From an uncultured Lachnospiraceae bacterium (GTDB taxonomy: Bacteria; Bacillota; Clostridia; Lachnospirales; Lachnospiraceae), in assembly GCA_910588875.1 (NCBI GenBank), contig CAJURT010000028.1, forward strand, positions 1 through 52,145: a DNA stretch of 52,145 nucleotides, read 5' to 3'. The position numbers and the translations under genes are program-made. Of the stretch, positions 25,396 through 33,244 are shown in pieces (the first letter of the stretch is position 1; each line of letters begins with the position of its first letter). The notes under the pieces were generated by a model that was not told the DNA's origin, did no database searches, and was given only the letters and a program-made list of their open reading frames with translations.

Positions 25396-26145
25396 TTATC
25401 CTTCCTTTTCCCCGGTTCCTGTATCCGCCCTCAAACCAGCCAGTTCCTCCTCGGTCAGGCGGCGGTACTCTCCTGGCTGAAGCCTTCCATCCAGGGCCAG
25501 GGAGCCCATGGACAGCCTCTTTAAATACACCACCCGGCAGTCCAGGGCCTCGAACATCCTCTTTACCTGATGGAATTTTCCTTCCCGGATGGTCAGCAAT
25601 ACCTCTGCTTCTTCCTCCCCAGCCTTTAAAATCTCCAGCCCTGCAGGCTGTACCTGGGTTTGGTCCTTCAGCCTCATGCCTGCTGCCATCCGGTCTGCTG
25701 CATCCTCCGGCAGCCTTCCTGACACCCTGGCAAAATAAGTCTTATCCACATGCTTGTTGGGTGAGAGCAGGCAGTGTGCCAGTTCCCCGTCATTGGTCAT
25801 CAAAAGCAGCCCTTCCGTATCTATGTCCAGCCTTCCCACAGGGAACAGATCCCGCCGCCTCTCCCCGTCTATCAGATCCGCAACCGTGCGGTGCCGCGGG
25901 TCTTTTGTAGCCGATATCACCCCCTGGGGCTTGTTAAGCATAAAATACTCCAGTGCAAGGTACTGTACTGGTTTTCCGTCCATCCACACCCTGTCCCCAT
26001 CCGGGTCAATCTTGGTGTCTGTCCGTATCTCTACCCTTCCGTTCACCTGGATCCGCCCCTTTTTGGCTGCCTGGCGGATCTCTGCGCGGCTGCCTCTTCC
26101 CATCTCTGCCAGAAAACGGTCCAGCCGTATCTTCTTTCCCATCAT
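25396..26145 (-). CDS. RsuA/RluB-family rRNA pseudouridine synthase
   Basis: The start lies at 26,145 or 26,142 (MMGKKIRLDRF), overlapping the stop of the methyltransferase as ATGA; the frame further upstream lies inside that gene. The product is about 249 residues. An S4 RNA-binding domain (IRLDRFLAEMGRGSRAEIRQAAKKGRIQVNG) is followed by the catalytic GRLDIDTEGLLLMTNDGELAH with the active Asp, and REGKFHQVKRMFEALDCRV near the end, all typical of RsuA-type enzymes. It converts a specific uridine of ribosomal RNA to pseudouridine. It is coupled to an rRNA methyltransferase, a sensible ribosome-maturation pair. Confidence 0.88.
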   Translation of the reverse strand: MMGKKIRLDRFLAEMGRGSRAEIRQAAKKGRIQVNGRVEIRTDTKIDPDGDRVWMDGKPVQYLALEYFMLNKPQGVISATKDPRHRTVADLIDGERRRDLFPVGRLDIDTEGLLLMTNDGELAHCLLSPNKHVDKTYFARVSGRLPEDAADRMAAGMRLKDQTQVQPAGLEILKAGEEEAEVLLTIREGKFHQVKRMFEALDCRVVYLKRLSMGSLALDGRLQPGEYRRLTEEELAGLRADTGTGEKEG

Positions 26146-27563
26146 TGCCACCGCCATCCCGGATAATATTTGTTTTTCAGCATCCTGCCGGAAGACTTTG
26201 CCCATCCAAGGGGGAAACCGTCCACGCAGACTAACACCCACCCGGCAGGAAACTCCTCCCCTTCCTCCGGCAGAAGGCTCTCCCCTTTCAGGTATCGGAT
26301 CACCCGACCGTCCTCCCTCTTCAGGGAAAATGTATGGGCAAACTCTCCTCTGCCCAGTGCCATCGCCGCTGCCTGTGACGGCTCAAAACGGCCTTTTTCC
26401 ACAGTTCCCAGCAAAAGGCCGGTACGAAGGTAGCGAAGCCTCCATCCGGGGTCAAAGCCTTCTGGCAGCAGGTATAGCTGCCCTTCCCTCTTCTTCATCC
26501 GCTCCCGGCCAAAGGGGTTCGCCAAAAGAGCCTCCCAATCAGAAAAGCCTGTGATATCCTCCGGGGAACCAACATCCTCCCAGCCCGGGTACTTCCTTTC
26601 CCCCCTGCCTGCCTTCTGCCTGGCAGCGCCTTCCCCGGCATTGCTGGTGCCGGCCCGGTTTATGCCTTTCCCCGCATTGCCCCCTTTTTTTCTGAAAAGG
26701 GCCACAAAATGCCCTTCCCCCTCAGTCCTGTGGGGAAACAGGCGGATCACCGGTTCCCTGCCGGTTCCTGCCGCCGCCCCCTCCCAGGGCTTTATGGGAA
26801 CCAGTTCCATCTCCGGCATGTTGGCCAGCAGCCAGGACACAGCGCCTTCGTCCTCTTCCTCCGAAAAGGTACAGGTGGAATAGACCAGTTCCCCTCCGGG
26901 CCTTAACATCCGTACCGCCTGTGCCAGGATCTCCCGCTGAAGCGGCACATAGGCCTTCGGCCCTTTCTCCTGCCAGCTTTTTATCAGTTCCGGCTCCTTG
27001 CGGAACATCCCCTCTCCCGAACAGGGCGCATCCACCAAAATTTTATCAAAGTATTCCCCGAAGGTCTCCGCCAGCTTCCCTGGCTCCTCCGCTGTCACGC
27101 AGGCATTGGTTATCCCCGCCATCTCCAGGTTTTTTAACAGCGCCTTCGCCCGGGATGCGCTGATATCATTCGACACCAGGATCCCATGTCCCCGCAGCTG
27201 TGCCCCCAGCTGCGTGCTCTTCCCTCCGGGGGCAGCGCACAGGTCAAGAACCCTCTGCCCCGGCTCCGCCCCCAACACTGCCGCAGGAGCCATGGCGCTG
27301 GGCTCCTGCACGTAATAAAGTCCGGCGTAATAATACACATCCTTCGCCGGACGGCTGCCCTCTTCACAATAAAATCCGTCCCGGTTCCACAAAACAGGGC
27401 GGAGCCCCCACGGGGAAATGCGCTCCCACTCCTCCGGCGACACCTTTGCCGGGTTAATCCGGATCCCTTGCACAGGATCTTTCCCATAGGCCTTCAGCCA
27501 GCTGTCATACTCCTCCCCCAGCATCCTTTTCATCCGTTCCAGAAATGCTTCCGGCAATCTCAT
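26142..27563 (-). CDS. RsmF/NSUN-type rRNA cytosine-C5 methyltransferase
   Basis: The 473-residue protein has the NOL1/NOP2/sun domain: VLDLCAAPGGKSTQLGAQL (SAM-binding, about 104-122), ILVDAPCSGEGMFRKEPE with one catalytic Cys, and GGELVYSTCTFSEEEDEG with the second (TCTF). The C-terminus extends into an RNA-binding region resembling RsmF, with FGRERMKKREGQLYLLPEGF and KFEPSQAAAMALG-like segments. It methylates a cytosine of 16S rRNA using S-adenosylmethionine. It is first in a run of minus-strand genes that overlap one another down to about 18.9 kb. A GAGAGG ribosome site precedes the ATG closely. Confidence 0.88.
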   Translation of the reverse strand: MRLPEAFLERMKRMLGEEYDSWLKAYGKDPVQGIRINPAKVSPEEWERISPWGLRPVLWNRDGFYCEEGSRPAKDVYYYAGLYYVQEPSAMAPAAVLGAEPGQRVLDLCAAPGGKSTQLGAQLRGHGILVSNDISASRAKALLKNLEMAGITNACVTAEEPGKLAETFGEYFDKILVDAPCSGEGMFRKEPELIKSWQEKGPKAYVPLQREILAQAVRMLRPGGELVYSTCTFSEEEDEGAVSWLLANMPEMELVPIKPWEGAAAGTGREPVIRLFPHRTEGEGHFVALFRKKGGNAGKGINRAGTSNAGEGAARQKAGRGERKYPGWEDVGSPEDITGFSDWEALLANPFGRERMKKREGQLYLLPEGFDPGWRLRYLRTGLLLGTVEKGRFEPSQAAAMALGRGEFAHTFSLKREDGRVIRYLKGESLLPEEGEEFPAGWVLVCVDGFPLGWAKSSGRMLKNKYYPGWRWQ

Positions 27564-27757
27564 CCTCTCACACCTTTTCCCAGCCAGCCTTCACTGGACA
27601 TAAATTTCTTCCCTATCATATCACAACATTCAGGCAAAATAAAAGGTAATACGGCAAAAAAAATAAAAACAGAGGAAATTCCTCCCAAACTATGCTATAC
27701 TATATCCAATTGCAGCACACCTTCCTGGTTGTGTACATTTCAAAGGAGAATAAACCG

Positions 27758-28810
27758 ATGATCAGACTTATTACAAAATGTTTTGCAGCAGCAACTCTTT
27801 CCCTTATCCTGGCCTTGTCCCCTGTGCCTGCCCTGCCCCTTCCCACATGCATGGCGCTCCCGCAGCTGGCCTATGCCTCTGCCTCCCCCAGGGGGAATAC
27901 CCCGGGGAACCTCCAGAATGGGGGGGCTGCCGCTGAAGCAGACGGATGGATCTATTTTTATGAGGACGGCAACCTCTGCAAAGCCCGTCCCGGTGAAAAC
28001 AGCCAGATCCTTATCCCTGACATCAATTCCAAGCTTTCCGATCCTTTTTGGGGGAATATGAACATTGCCGGTGGACATCTTTTCTTTAAAACCCTCCATG
28101 GCACCATCTACAAAGTCCCCTTAGAAGGCGGAACCCCCCAAGAGTTCTTCCCGGCCAAAACACCTTTCGGCGTGGGTACCTGTGAGTTTATCACTTCCGG
28201 CGACTGGCTCTATTTCAACTACGAGACCACTACCGGGATGGAGCGCACCAGCATCATCGGCCGGATCCATCTGGACGGAACCGGGGGGCAGATCCTCAGG
28301 GATGGCAGAGGGGCAGAAATGTACTGGCTCCTGGATGTGAGCGACGATACTGTCTATTACGCCGGGATCCGCCACGAGGAAAATATCTTTTATAATTACC
28401 GGATACCTGCCTCCGGCGGTACCCCTCAGCCCCTGGATTTCATCCCCTATACCCCTATCCTGCAGGTGGTGGACGGATGGATCTACTACCGGGATTCCAT
28501 CGACAACTCCATTAAGAGAATCCATCCCGACGGCAGCGGGCTTACCGTCATCCACAGCCGCCCTGCTGCCATGAGTTTTAATGTGGCTGCTGACGGGGAA
28601 TGGATCTATTTCTCCTCCCTGGCGCAAGCCCATGAAAGCGCTGCCTACATGCGCGTCAAAACAGACGGCAGCAACCTCCAGTCCCTGGGCGAGATTACCA
28701 TGTACCATGCCTCTGTAGCCGGAGACCGGATCATCTCCCTCATAAACGGCAACATGCGCATGATCCCCCAGGAATCCGGCACACCGAGGCTGGAAAAAAC
28801 AAGCAAATAG
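27758..28810 (+). CDS. Secreted DUF5050-like beta-propeller protein
   Basis: The start is 27,758 (MIRLITKCFAAATLSLILAL), preceded by AAAGGAG; an upstream ATG at 27,692 lacks a ribosome site. The product is 350 residues with a signal peptide of about 35-40 residues ending near AYASAS. The rest is repeated beta-strand blocks such as DGWIYFYEDGNL, DWLYFNYET, DGWIYYRDSI and GEWIYFSSL, followed by IHLDGTG / IHPDGSG turns. This is the DUF5050/TolB-like propeller pattern seen in many surface proteins of gut Firmicutes. Role unknown; it may be a surface ligand-binding scaffold. It is read divergently from the rRNA methyltransferase, and the 27,564-27,757 gap holds only AT-rich sequence and a GAGGAAATTCCTC palindrome. 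Confidence 0.75.
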   Translation: MIRLITKCFAAATLSLILALSPVPALPLPTCMALPQLAYASASPRGNTPGNLQNGGAAAEADGWIYFYEDGNLCKARPGENSQILIPDINSKLSDPFWGNMNIAGGHLFFKTLHGTIYKVPLEGGTPQEFFPAKTPFGVGTCEFITSGDWLYFNYETTTGMERTSIIGRIHLDGTGGQILRDGRGAEMYWLLDVSDDTVYYAGIRHEENIFYNYRIPASGGTPQPLDFIPYTPILQVVDGWIYYRDSIDNSIKRIHPDGSGLTVIHSRPAAMSFNVAADGEWIYFSSLAQAHESAAYMRVKTDGSNLQSLGEITMYHASVAGDRIISLINGNMRMIPQESGTPRLEKTSK

Positions 28811-28851
28811 GCAAAAAAGCCACGGATACGGAATGTCTTTCTTCCTTTTTT

Positions 28852-28859
28852 CATACAAT
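28852..28859 (+). promoter_or_regulatory. Candidate sigma-E -10 box upstream of ylbJ
   Basis: CATACAAT matches the mother-cell sigma-E -10 consensus. The -35 position (GAATGTC, 14 bases upstream) is a weak match. YlbJ belongs to the sigma-E regulon in Bacillus subtilis, so this element fits the expected control. The distance to the start codon is 53 bases. Confidence 0.4.
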
Positions 28860-28868
28860 GGGATAAAA

Positions 28869-28891
28869 CAGGGGGGCCTCTTCCCCCCCTG
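28869..28891 (+). promoter_or_regulatory. GC hairpin just before the ylbJ ribosome site
   Basis: CAGGGGGG-cctcttc-CCCCCCTG forms an 8-bp all-GC-rich stem between the candidate promoter and the AAAGGAG ribosome site, with no U-tract. It might modulate translation of ylbJ or be a leftover terminator of the preceding gene. Confidence 0.4.
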
Positions 28892-28912
28892 AACCCCTAA
28901 AAGGAGACCCTA

Positions 28913-29824
28913 ATGACATTTTCTGCCATCCCGATCCTTCTGCTTATCCTGCTCTTAGCTTTCCCCTCACAGTCTGTAAGCGGCTCCCGGGACGGCTTGC
29001 TTCTGTGGTTTAATGTAGTGCTCCCCACCCTGGCCCCCTTTATCATCTGCACACAAATGATCACGGCACTGGGGGGAACCGAAATGATGATGCGCCCTTT
29101 CGGCCCTGCCCTGAAACGGATGTTCCGTCTCTCCCTGTCCGGCTCCTTTATCCTGTTGTGCGGCCTCTTATGCGGCTATCCCCTGGGAGCAAAATTATGT
29201 GCCGACTTCCTGAGGAGAGGTGATATCAATGAGAAGGAAGGGGCCTATCTGCTTGCCATCTGCAACCATCCAAGCCCTATGTTCCTGCTAGGCTACGTGC
29301 AGGCACAGCTTCCCGGCTCCCCCTCCCCGCTTCTTCTGCTTACCTGCCTGTATCTTCCCATCCTGCCTCTGTCCCTGGCGGCCCGGCGCTTCTACGGCAT
29401 TGATCAATCCCCGGCAAACGCCGCCCCGGTCATCCCTGCGGCAACCAAAATATCCCTGGAGGATGCCATCTCCGTTGCCTGTGAAACCATGGTAATCATC
29501 GGCGGCTACATGATGCTTTTCTCCATTCTTTCCCTATGGATCCGGCAATGCCCCCTGTTCCCTCCGGTGGTCCGTGCCATCCTCACCGGGGCGGCTGAGA
29601 TCACCACCGGGGTCAACGGCCTTTGTTCTTTATTCCACGGCAAAAAAGCCCTGATGCCTGTCATCTGTGCCGTAGCCTTCGGAGGATTCTCCGGAATCTT
29701 CCAGACTAAAAGCGTAATCAAGGGCACCGGACTTTCCATCCGGCAATATGTATGCTGGAAACTGGCCCATACCGGCCTCTCCTGCCTTATTACAACATTC
29801 CTTCTGTCACTTCCTGCCCGTTAG
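28913..29824 (+). CDS. ylbJ: YlbJ-like sporulation integral membrane protein
   Basis: This 303-residue protein has about eight membrane helices. It opens as a nucleoside-recognition/Gate domain (LLLWFNVVLPTLAPFIICTQM) and contains LLCGLLCGYPLGAKLCADFLRRGDI and NHPSPMFLLGYV, hallmark segments of YlbJ. In Bacillus subtilis YlbJ is needed for heat-resistant spores and belongs to the sigma-E regulon. The neighbourhood coaD-rsmD-ylbJ agrees with that assignment, although here ylbJ is inverted relative to the other two. AAAGGAG lies seven bases before the ATG. Its last 35 bases overlap the convergent coiled-coil gene. Confidence 0.85.
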   Translation: MTFSAIPILLLILLLAFPSQSVSGSRDGLLLWFNVVLPTLAPFIICTQMITALGGTEMMMRPFGPALKRMFRLSLSGSFILLCGLLCGYPLGAKLCADFLRRGDINEKEGAYLLAICNHPSPMFLLGYVQAQLPGSPSPLLLLTCLYLPILPLSLAARRFYGIDQSPANAAPVIPAATKISLEDAISVACETMVIIGGYMMLFSILSLWIRQCPLFPPVVRAILTGAAEITTGVNGLCSLFHGKKALMPVICAVAFGGFSGIFQTKSVIKGTGLSIRQYVCWKLAHTGLSCLITTFLLSLPAR

Positions 29825-30362
29825 ATACACCGGGAGAAAGTTCATTGCGGTTCGCCGTGATAATATCATAGGTTGACTGCATAGACGCCAGATATTCCCC
29901 AAAACGGCTCTGGGCCCCCTCCATGGAGTGGGTAATAATGGTCTGGAGGCTCTTTAGCATCTCATCCGTATAGTTGATTGACCCCTGCCGGATACTGTCA
30001 GCATCTGCCATCGCACTGTCAATGATAGACTGGGCCTGGGCTTGGGCCTCCTCCACAATCTCGTTGGCACGGGCATACGCCTGCTGCATAATCTCATGCT
30101 CATTGACCAGTTCATTCGTCTGTTCGGTAGCCTGGGCCAAAATGCTGTCTGCCTGTACCCGCGCCTCTGACAGGATGGCATCCTGGTTGCTGATTATCTT
30201 CTGGTATTTTTTAATCTCATCCGGAATCCTCAGCCGCAGTTCTACCAAAAGTTCCTCCAGTTCCTCCTTGTTTACCTGTATCTTCGTGTTAGACAACGGT
30301 GAAAATTTACAGCTGTCAATATATTCTTCAATCTCACCAATTAATTGTTCTATTCTGCTCAT
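29790..30362 (-). CDS. Coiled-coil cytoplasmic protein, ATP synthase subunit-like / DivIVA-like, function unknown
   Basis: The product is 190 residues, mostly charged helix: about residues 65-125 read as long heptads (EARVQADSILAQATEQTNELVNEHEIMQQAYARANEIVEEAQAQAQ) of Ala/Glu/Gln, like the stalk of ATP-synthase b-subunits or DivIVA-type proteins. The N-terminus ISQLIGEIEEYIDSCKFSPLSNTKIQVNKEELEELLVELRLRIPDEIKKYQ-like region is conserved in this family in Clostridia, where the gene commonly follows coaD. No signal or membrane segment is present. It may organise membrane or division-site complexes, but this is a guess. Its 3' end overlaps ylbJ on the other strand. Confidence 0.7.
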   Translation of the reverse strand: MSRIEQLIGEIEEYIDSCKFSPLSNTKIQVNKEELEELLVELRLRIPDEIKKYQKIISNQDAILSEARVQADSILAQATEQTNELVNEHEIMQQAYARANEIVEEAQAQAQSIIDSAMADADSIRQGSINYTDEMLKSLQTIITHSMEGAQSRFGEYLASMQSTYDIITANRNELSPGVSNGQEVTEGML

Positions 30363-30410
30363 TTTTCCCTCTCCTTGTTTCTGCCGATCCCCATCCCTGG
30401 CCTGTCCAGG

Positions 30411-30896
30411 CTATCCCCGGCTCCTTGACTTTTCCCTTACCATCCCGGCAATCTCCGGGTGCAAAAAGGCCTCCAGGTTCCCATTATAAGACGCGATCTC
30501 TTTTACAATCGTAGAACTCACATAGGAATAATTCAGGTTTGTGGTCAAAAAAACAGTATCAATGTCCGGCGCCATCACCCGGTTGGTATGTGCCATCTGC
30601 AGTTCATACTCAAAATCCGTGATCGCACGCAGTCCCCGCACAATCACATTGGCATGGCAGCTATGCACAAAATCCACCAAAAGGCCGTCAAATGACCGGA
30701 TCTCCACATTGTCCAGATGGGAAGTGACTTTTTTTAGCATCTCAACACGTTCCCCAACGGAAAATAAGGGTGTTTTGGAACTGTTCTGCAAAACCCCCAC
30801 GACCACCCGATCCATCATCCTGGCCGTCCGCCCAATGATATCCATATGCCCTAATGTGACCGGGTCAAAACTTCCCGGATAAACCGCTACTGTCAT
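30411..30896 (-). CDS. coaD: Phosphopantetheine adenylyltransferase
   Basis: The 161-residue enzyme has the nucleotidyltransferase signature YPGSFDPVTLGHMDIIGR (about 5-22, T/HxGH motif) and the C-terminal YSYVSSTIVKEIASYNGNLEAFLHPEIA. It makes dephospho-CoA from 4'-phosphopantetheine and ATP, the penultimate step of coenzyme A synthesis. The length is exactly that of the family. The start overlaps the rsmD stop as ATGA, so the two are translationally coupled, a very common arrangement in Firmicutes. Confidence 0.95.
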   Translation of the reverse strand: MTVAVYPGSFDPVTLGHMDIIGRTARMMDRVVVGVLQNSSKTPLFSVGERVEMLKKVTSHLDNVEIRSFDGLLVDFVHSCHANVIVRGLRAITDFEYELQMAHTNRVMAPDIDTVFLTTNLNYSYVSSTIVKEIASYNGNLEAFLHPEIAGMVREKSRSRG

Positions 30897-31453
30897 TCTG
30901 TTCTCTCCCGATGCACAAAAATGTGTTTATTGCTTTTGTAAAGCTTTTCTCTGTCTGCGATATAACCCATAGGTTCCAGATAAGAAACATCCTCTTCCAG
31001 CCTGGTTTCCATAATCAATGTGCTTTCCCTCCGGATCAGGCCGGAATCCGCCAAATACGCCAGCACCTGTTTCTCCAGCAGCATACCGTAAGGCGGGTCC
31101 ATGAAAACATAGTCAAAACAATGCTTTCCTTCCAGCCTGCCCAGGGCAGCCACGGCATCGCAATGCATCACGGTTCCCCGGTCTGCCAGCCGTGCAGCCT
31201 GTAAATTCTCCCGGACACATTCCGCCGCCTCCCGGCTCTGGTCCACAAATACACACCGTGCAGCCCCACGGCTCAGCGCCTCTATCCCGATCCCGCCGCT
31301 GCCTGCAAACAGGTCAAGGAAGCAGCAGTCTGCCAGGTTATATTGCAACATATTAAAAAGGGTCTCCTTAATCCTGTCCGTTGTCGGCCTGGTTGCAAGC
31401 CCCTTTGGTGTCTTTAGCAAAATCCGTTTTGCACTTCCGGCTATTACCCGCAT
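30893..31453 (-). CDS. rsmD: 16S rRNA (guanine-966-N2)-methyltransferase
   Basis: The 186-residue protein begins MRVIAGSAKRILLKTPKGLATRPTTDRIKETLFNML, the standard RsmD opening. The SAM-binding loop is FLDLFAGSGGIGIEALSRGA (about 44-63) and the catalytic DPPYG lies near 117-121. It methylates G966 of 16S rRNA during 30S assembly. It is first in an operon with coaD and the coiled-coil gene, read from a promoter at about 31,484-31,512. Confidence 0.94.
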   Translation of the reverse strand: MRVIAGSAKRILLKTPKGLATRPTTDRIKETLFNMLQYNLADCCFLDLFAGSGGIGIEALSRGAARCVFVDQSREAAECVRENLQAARLADRGTVMHCDAVAALGRLEGKHCFDYVFMDPPYGMLLEKQVLAYLADSGLIRRESTLIMETRLEEDVSYLEPMGYIADREKLYKSNKHIFVHRERTE

Positions 31454-31483
31454 GCTGATTCTCCTTTACTGGTTCCATGTACC

Positions 31484-31512
31484 ATTATAGTATCAATTTT
31501 TGTGATGCACAA
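31484..31512 (-). promoter_or_regulatory. Sigma-A-type promoter of rsmD-coaD
   Basis: On the minus strand TTGTGC (31,512-31,507) and TATAAT (31,489-31,484) are 17 bases apart, just upstream of the rsmD start at 31,453. Confidence 0.65.
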
Positions 31513-31579
31513 GCAATTTATGAGGAAACTTTAAAAAATTTTATTTGCTTCATGGCAGGGTGCAAGGCAGCCCTTGTTC

Positions 31580-31608
31580 TTTACTAATAGCTGAATATGC
31601 GGTATAAT
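31580..31608 (+). promoter_or_regulatory. Sigma-A-type promoter of galM
   Basis: TTTACT (31,580-31,585) and TATAAT (31,603-31,608) are 17 bases apart on the plus strand. A short leader leads to the AAGGAGG ribosome site of the epimerase. Confidence 0.65.
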
Positions 31609-31661
31609 GTTCACAGCGAGTGAATTGTTGTAAAATATATAACCAAGGAGGATTTCTAGTT

Positions 31662-32720
31662 ATGGGGTGGAAAAAAGAGGTGTTTGGCACATTGGAAAAT
31701 GGGGCGCAGGTGGATCGTTATACCCTGACGAATGGGAATGGGGTTTCGGCATCCTTTACTAACCTTGGCGGTATCTGGCTGTCCATGCTGGTGCCGGACA
31801 AATCGGGGGAGATGGGGGATGTTCTTTTAGGCCGGGGCAGCGTGGAGCATTGCCTTACCCTGTCCGGCCACTTGGGGGAGATTGTGGGGCGGAATGCCAA
31901 CCGGATCGGCGGCGCTGCCTTTTCCCTGAATGGAACCACTTACGTGCTGGGAACCAATGATGCAGGCAAAAACAACCTCCATAGCGGCCCGGATTTTTAC
32001 CGGAAACGGCTGTGGGATGCCAGTGTGGAGGAAACGGCTGACGGCACGAGGCTGGACTTTTCCCTGGTCAGCCCGGATGGTGACCAGGGTTATCCCGGAA
32101 ATGCAAAGATTACTGTCAGTTATACTTTAACTGAAGACAACAGCCTCCGCCTTGATTACCATATGGTGTCTGATGCCGATACGGTCGCCAACTTTACCAA
32201 CCATGCATATTTTAACCTGGCTGGCCATGATTCCGGGGATATTTTAAATCAGAAAGTGTGGATTGATGCAGATTATTTTACCATTGCAGACAAGGATTCC
32301 ATTCCGACCGGTGAATTGGTCCCGGTAAAAGGCACTCCTATGGATTTCACCCGGCCCAAAACCATCGGGCAGGATATTGGTGCCGATTATGAACCGCTGA
32401 TTTTCGGGAAGGGCTATGACCATAACTGGGCGCTGAACCATCCCCAGGGAGAATTGTCCCTTTCCTTGAAAGCTATCGACGAAAAAAGCGGCCGTGTGAT
32501 GGAAGTATATACCGATCTTCCTGGGGTACAGTTTTATACCGGCAATATGCTAAACGGGATCGGAAAGGATGGGGTCGAATACCAGGCAAGGCATGGTTTT
32601 TGCTTTGAGACCCAGCATTACCCGGATGCCGTCAACAAACCAGGGTTCCCGTCTCCGTTTTTAAAAGCAGGTGAGGAATATAAGACAACGACAATCTACA
32701 AATTTATGGTTGAAGGTTAA
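31662..32720 (+). CDS. galM: Aldose 1-epimerase (mutarotase)
   Basis: The ATG at 31,662 (MGWKKEVFGTLENG) follows AAGGAGG at a good distance and is preferred to an upstream start at 31,620. The product is 352 residues. Family motifs are GEIVGRNANRIGGAAFSLNG (about 62-81), NNLHSGPDFYRKRLW with the substrate His, NHAYFNLAGH with the catalytic His, and FCFETQHYPDAVN near the end with the catalytic Glu. It interconverts alpha and beta anomers of aldoses such as glucose and galactose in the cytoplasm. It is a single-gene unit with its own promoter and a strong terminator. Confidence 0.93.
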   Translation: MGWKKEVFGTLENGAQVDRYTLTNGNGVSASFTNLGGIWLSMLVPDKSGEMGDVLLGRGSVEHCLTLSGHLGEIVGRNANRIGGAAFSLNGTTYVLGTNDAGKNNLHSGPDFYRKRLWDASVEETADGTRLDFSLVSPDGDQGYPGNAKITVSYTLTEDNSLRLDYHMVSDADTVANFTNHAYFNLAGHDSGDILNQKVWIDADYFTIADKDSIPTGELVPVKGTPMDFTRPKTIGQDIGADYEPLIFGKGYDHNWALNHPQGELSLSLKAIDEKSGRVMEVYTDLPGVQFYTGNMLNGIGKDGVEYQARHGFCFETQHYPDAVNKPGFPSPFLKAGEEYKTTTIYKFMVEG

Positions 32721-32725
32721 CCGCC

Positions 32726-32760
32726 AAAAGCTGCCGTTTCCACGGCAGCTTTTGATTTGG
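32726..32760 (+). terminator. Intrinsic terminator of galM
   Basis: AAAAGCTGCCGT-ttcc-ACGGCAGCTTTT is a perfect 12-bp stem followed by TTTTGATTT, directly after the galM stop. Confidence 0.9.
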
Positions 32761-32824
32761 CCATCATATTTCCAGCTATGCTATTCCTTTTCAAATTTCT
32801 GACAGATTACGCAGAAGCTTCTAG

Positions 32825-32852
32825 TGTATTATCCATGCATGGGCACATAATA
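32825..32852 (+). promoter_or_regulatory. Possible sporulation (sigma-G/F-like) promoter of the SASP gene
   Basis: CATAATA (32,846-32,852) resembles the sigma-G -10 box. An upstream GTATT with 15-base spacing is only a partial -35 match. It is suggested mainly because alpha/beta SASP genes are forespore-specific. Confidence 0.3.
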
Positions 32853-32943
32853 AGAGCGTAACAAAAAACAAACGTGTCGTGAGGCAGAACTTTTCCAAAG
32901 GCCTGCCTCAGGGCAGGCAAAGAAGAAAAGGAGGGCCTGTATT

Positions 32944-33150
32944 ATGGCAAGCAAATCTTCTAACAGAGCTGAAGTACCAGAAGCAAAGGAAGCACTGGAT
33001 CGTTTCAAAATGGAGGTTGCACAGGAACTTGGTGTTCCGTTATCCAACGGCTACAACGGCAACCTGACCTCTGCCCAGAACGGTTCTGTGGGCGGCTATA
33101 TGGTTAAGAAAATGATCGAGGCACAGGAAAAGCAGATGGCCGGCAAGTAA
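32944..33150 (+). CDS. Alpha/beta-type small acid-soluble spore protein
   Basis: The 68-residue protein (MASKSSNRAEVPEAKEALDRF) contains the SASP pattern: a helix with FKMEVAQELGVPL near the germination-protease cleavage region, then NGNLTSAQNGSVGGYMVKKMIEAQEKQ near the second conserved block. These proteins coat forespore DNA, protecting it from UV and heat, and feed amino acids to the germinating spore. GGAGGG precedes the ATG. The gene is monocistronic with its own terminator and shows that the organism forms endospores. Confidence 0.93.
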   Translation: MASKSSNRAEVPEAKEALDRFKMEVAQELGVPLSNGYNGNLTSAQNGSVGGYMVKKMIEAQEKQMAGK

Positions 33151-33170
33151 AAACAAGGCAGTAAAAGGGT

Positions 33171-33206
33171 CTCCTGGTGAAGGAATCTTCGCCAGGAGGC
33201 TTTTTT
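33171..33206 (+). terminator. Intrinsic terminator of the SASP gene
   Basis: CTCCTGGTGAAG-gaat-CTTCGCCAGGAG is a 12-bp stem (one G-U pair) followed by GCTTTTTTC. On the opposite strand it also has a short T-tract (CCCTTTTAC), so it may serve the convergent recG operon too. Confidence 0.9.
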
Positions 33207-33244
33207 CTTCTATAAGGACGAACTCTTTATCCTGCTGTCGGCCT

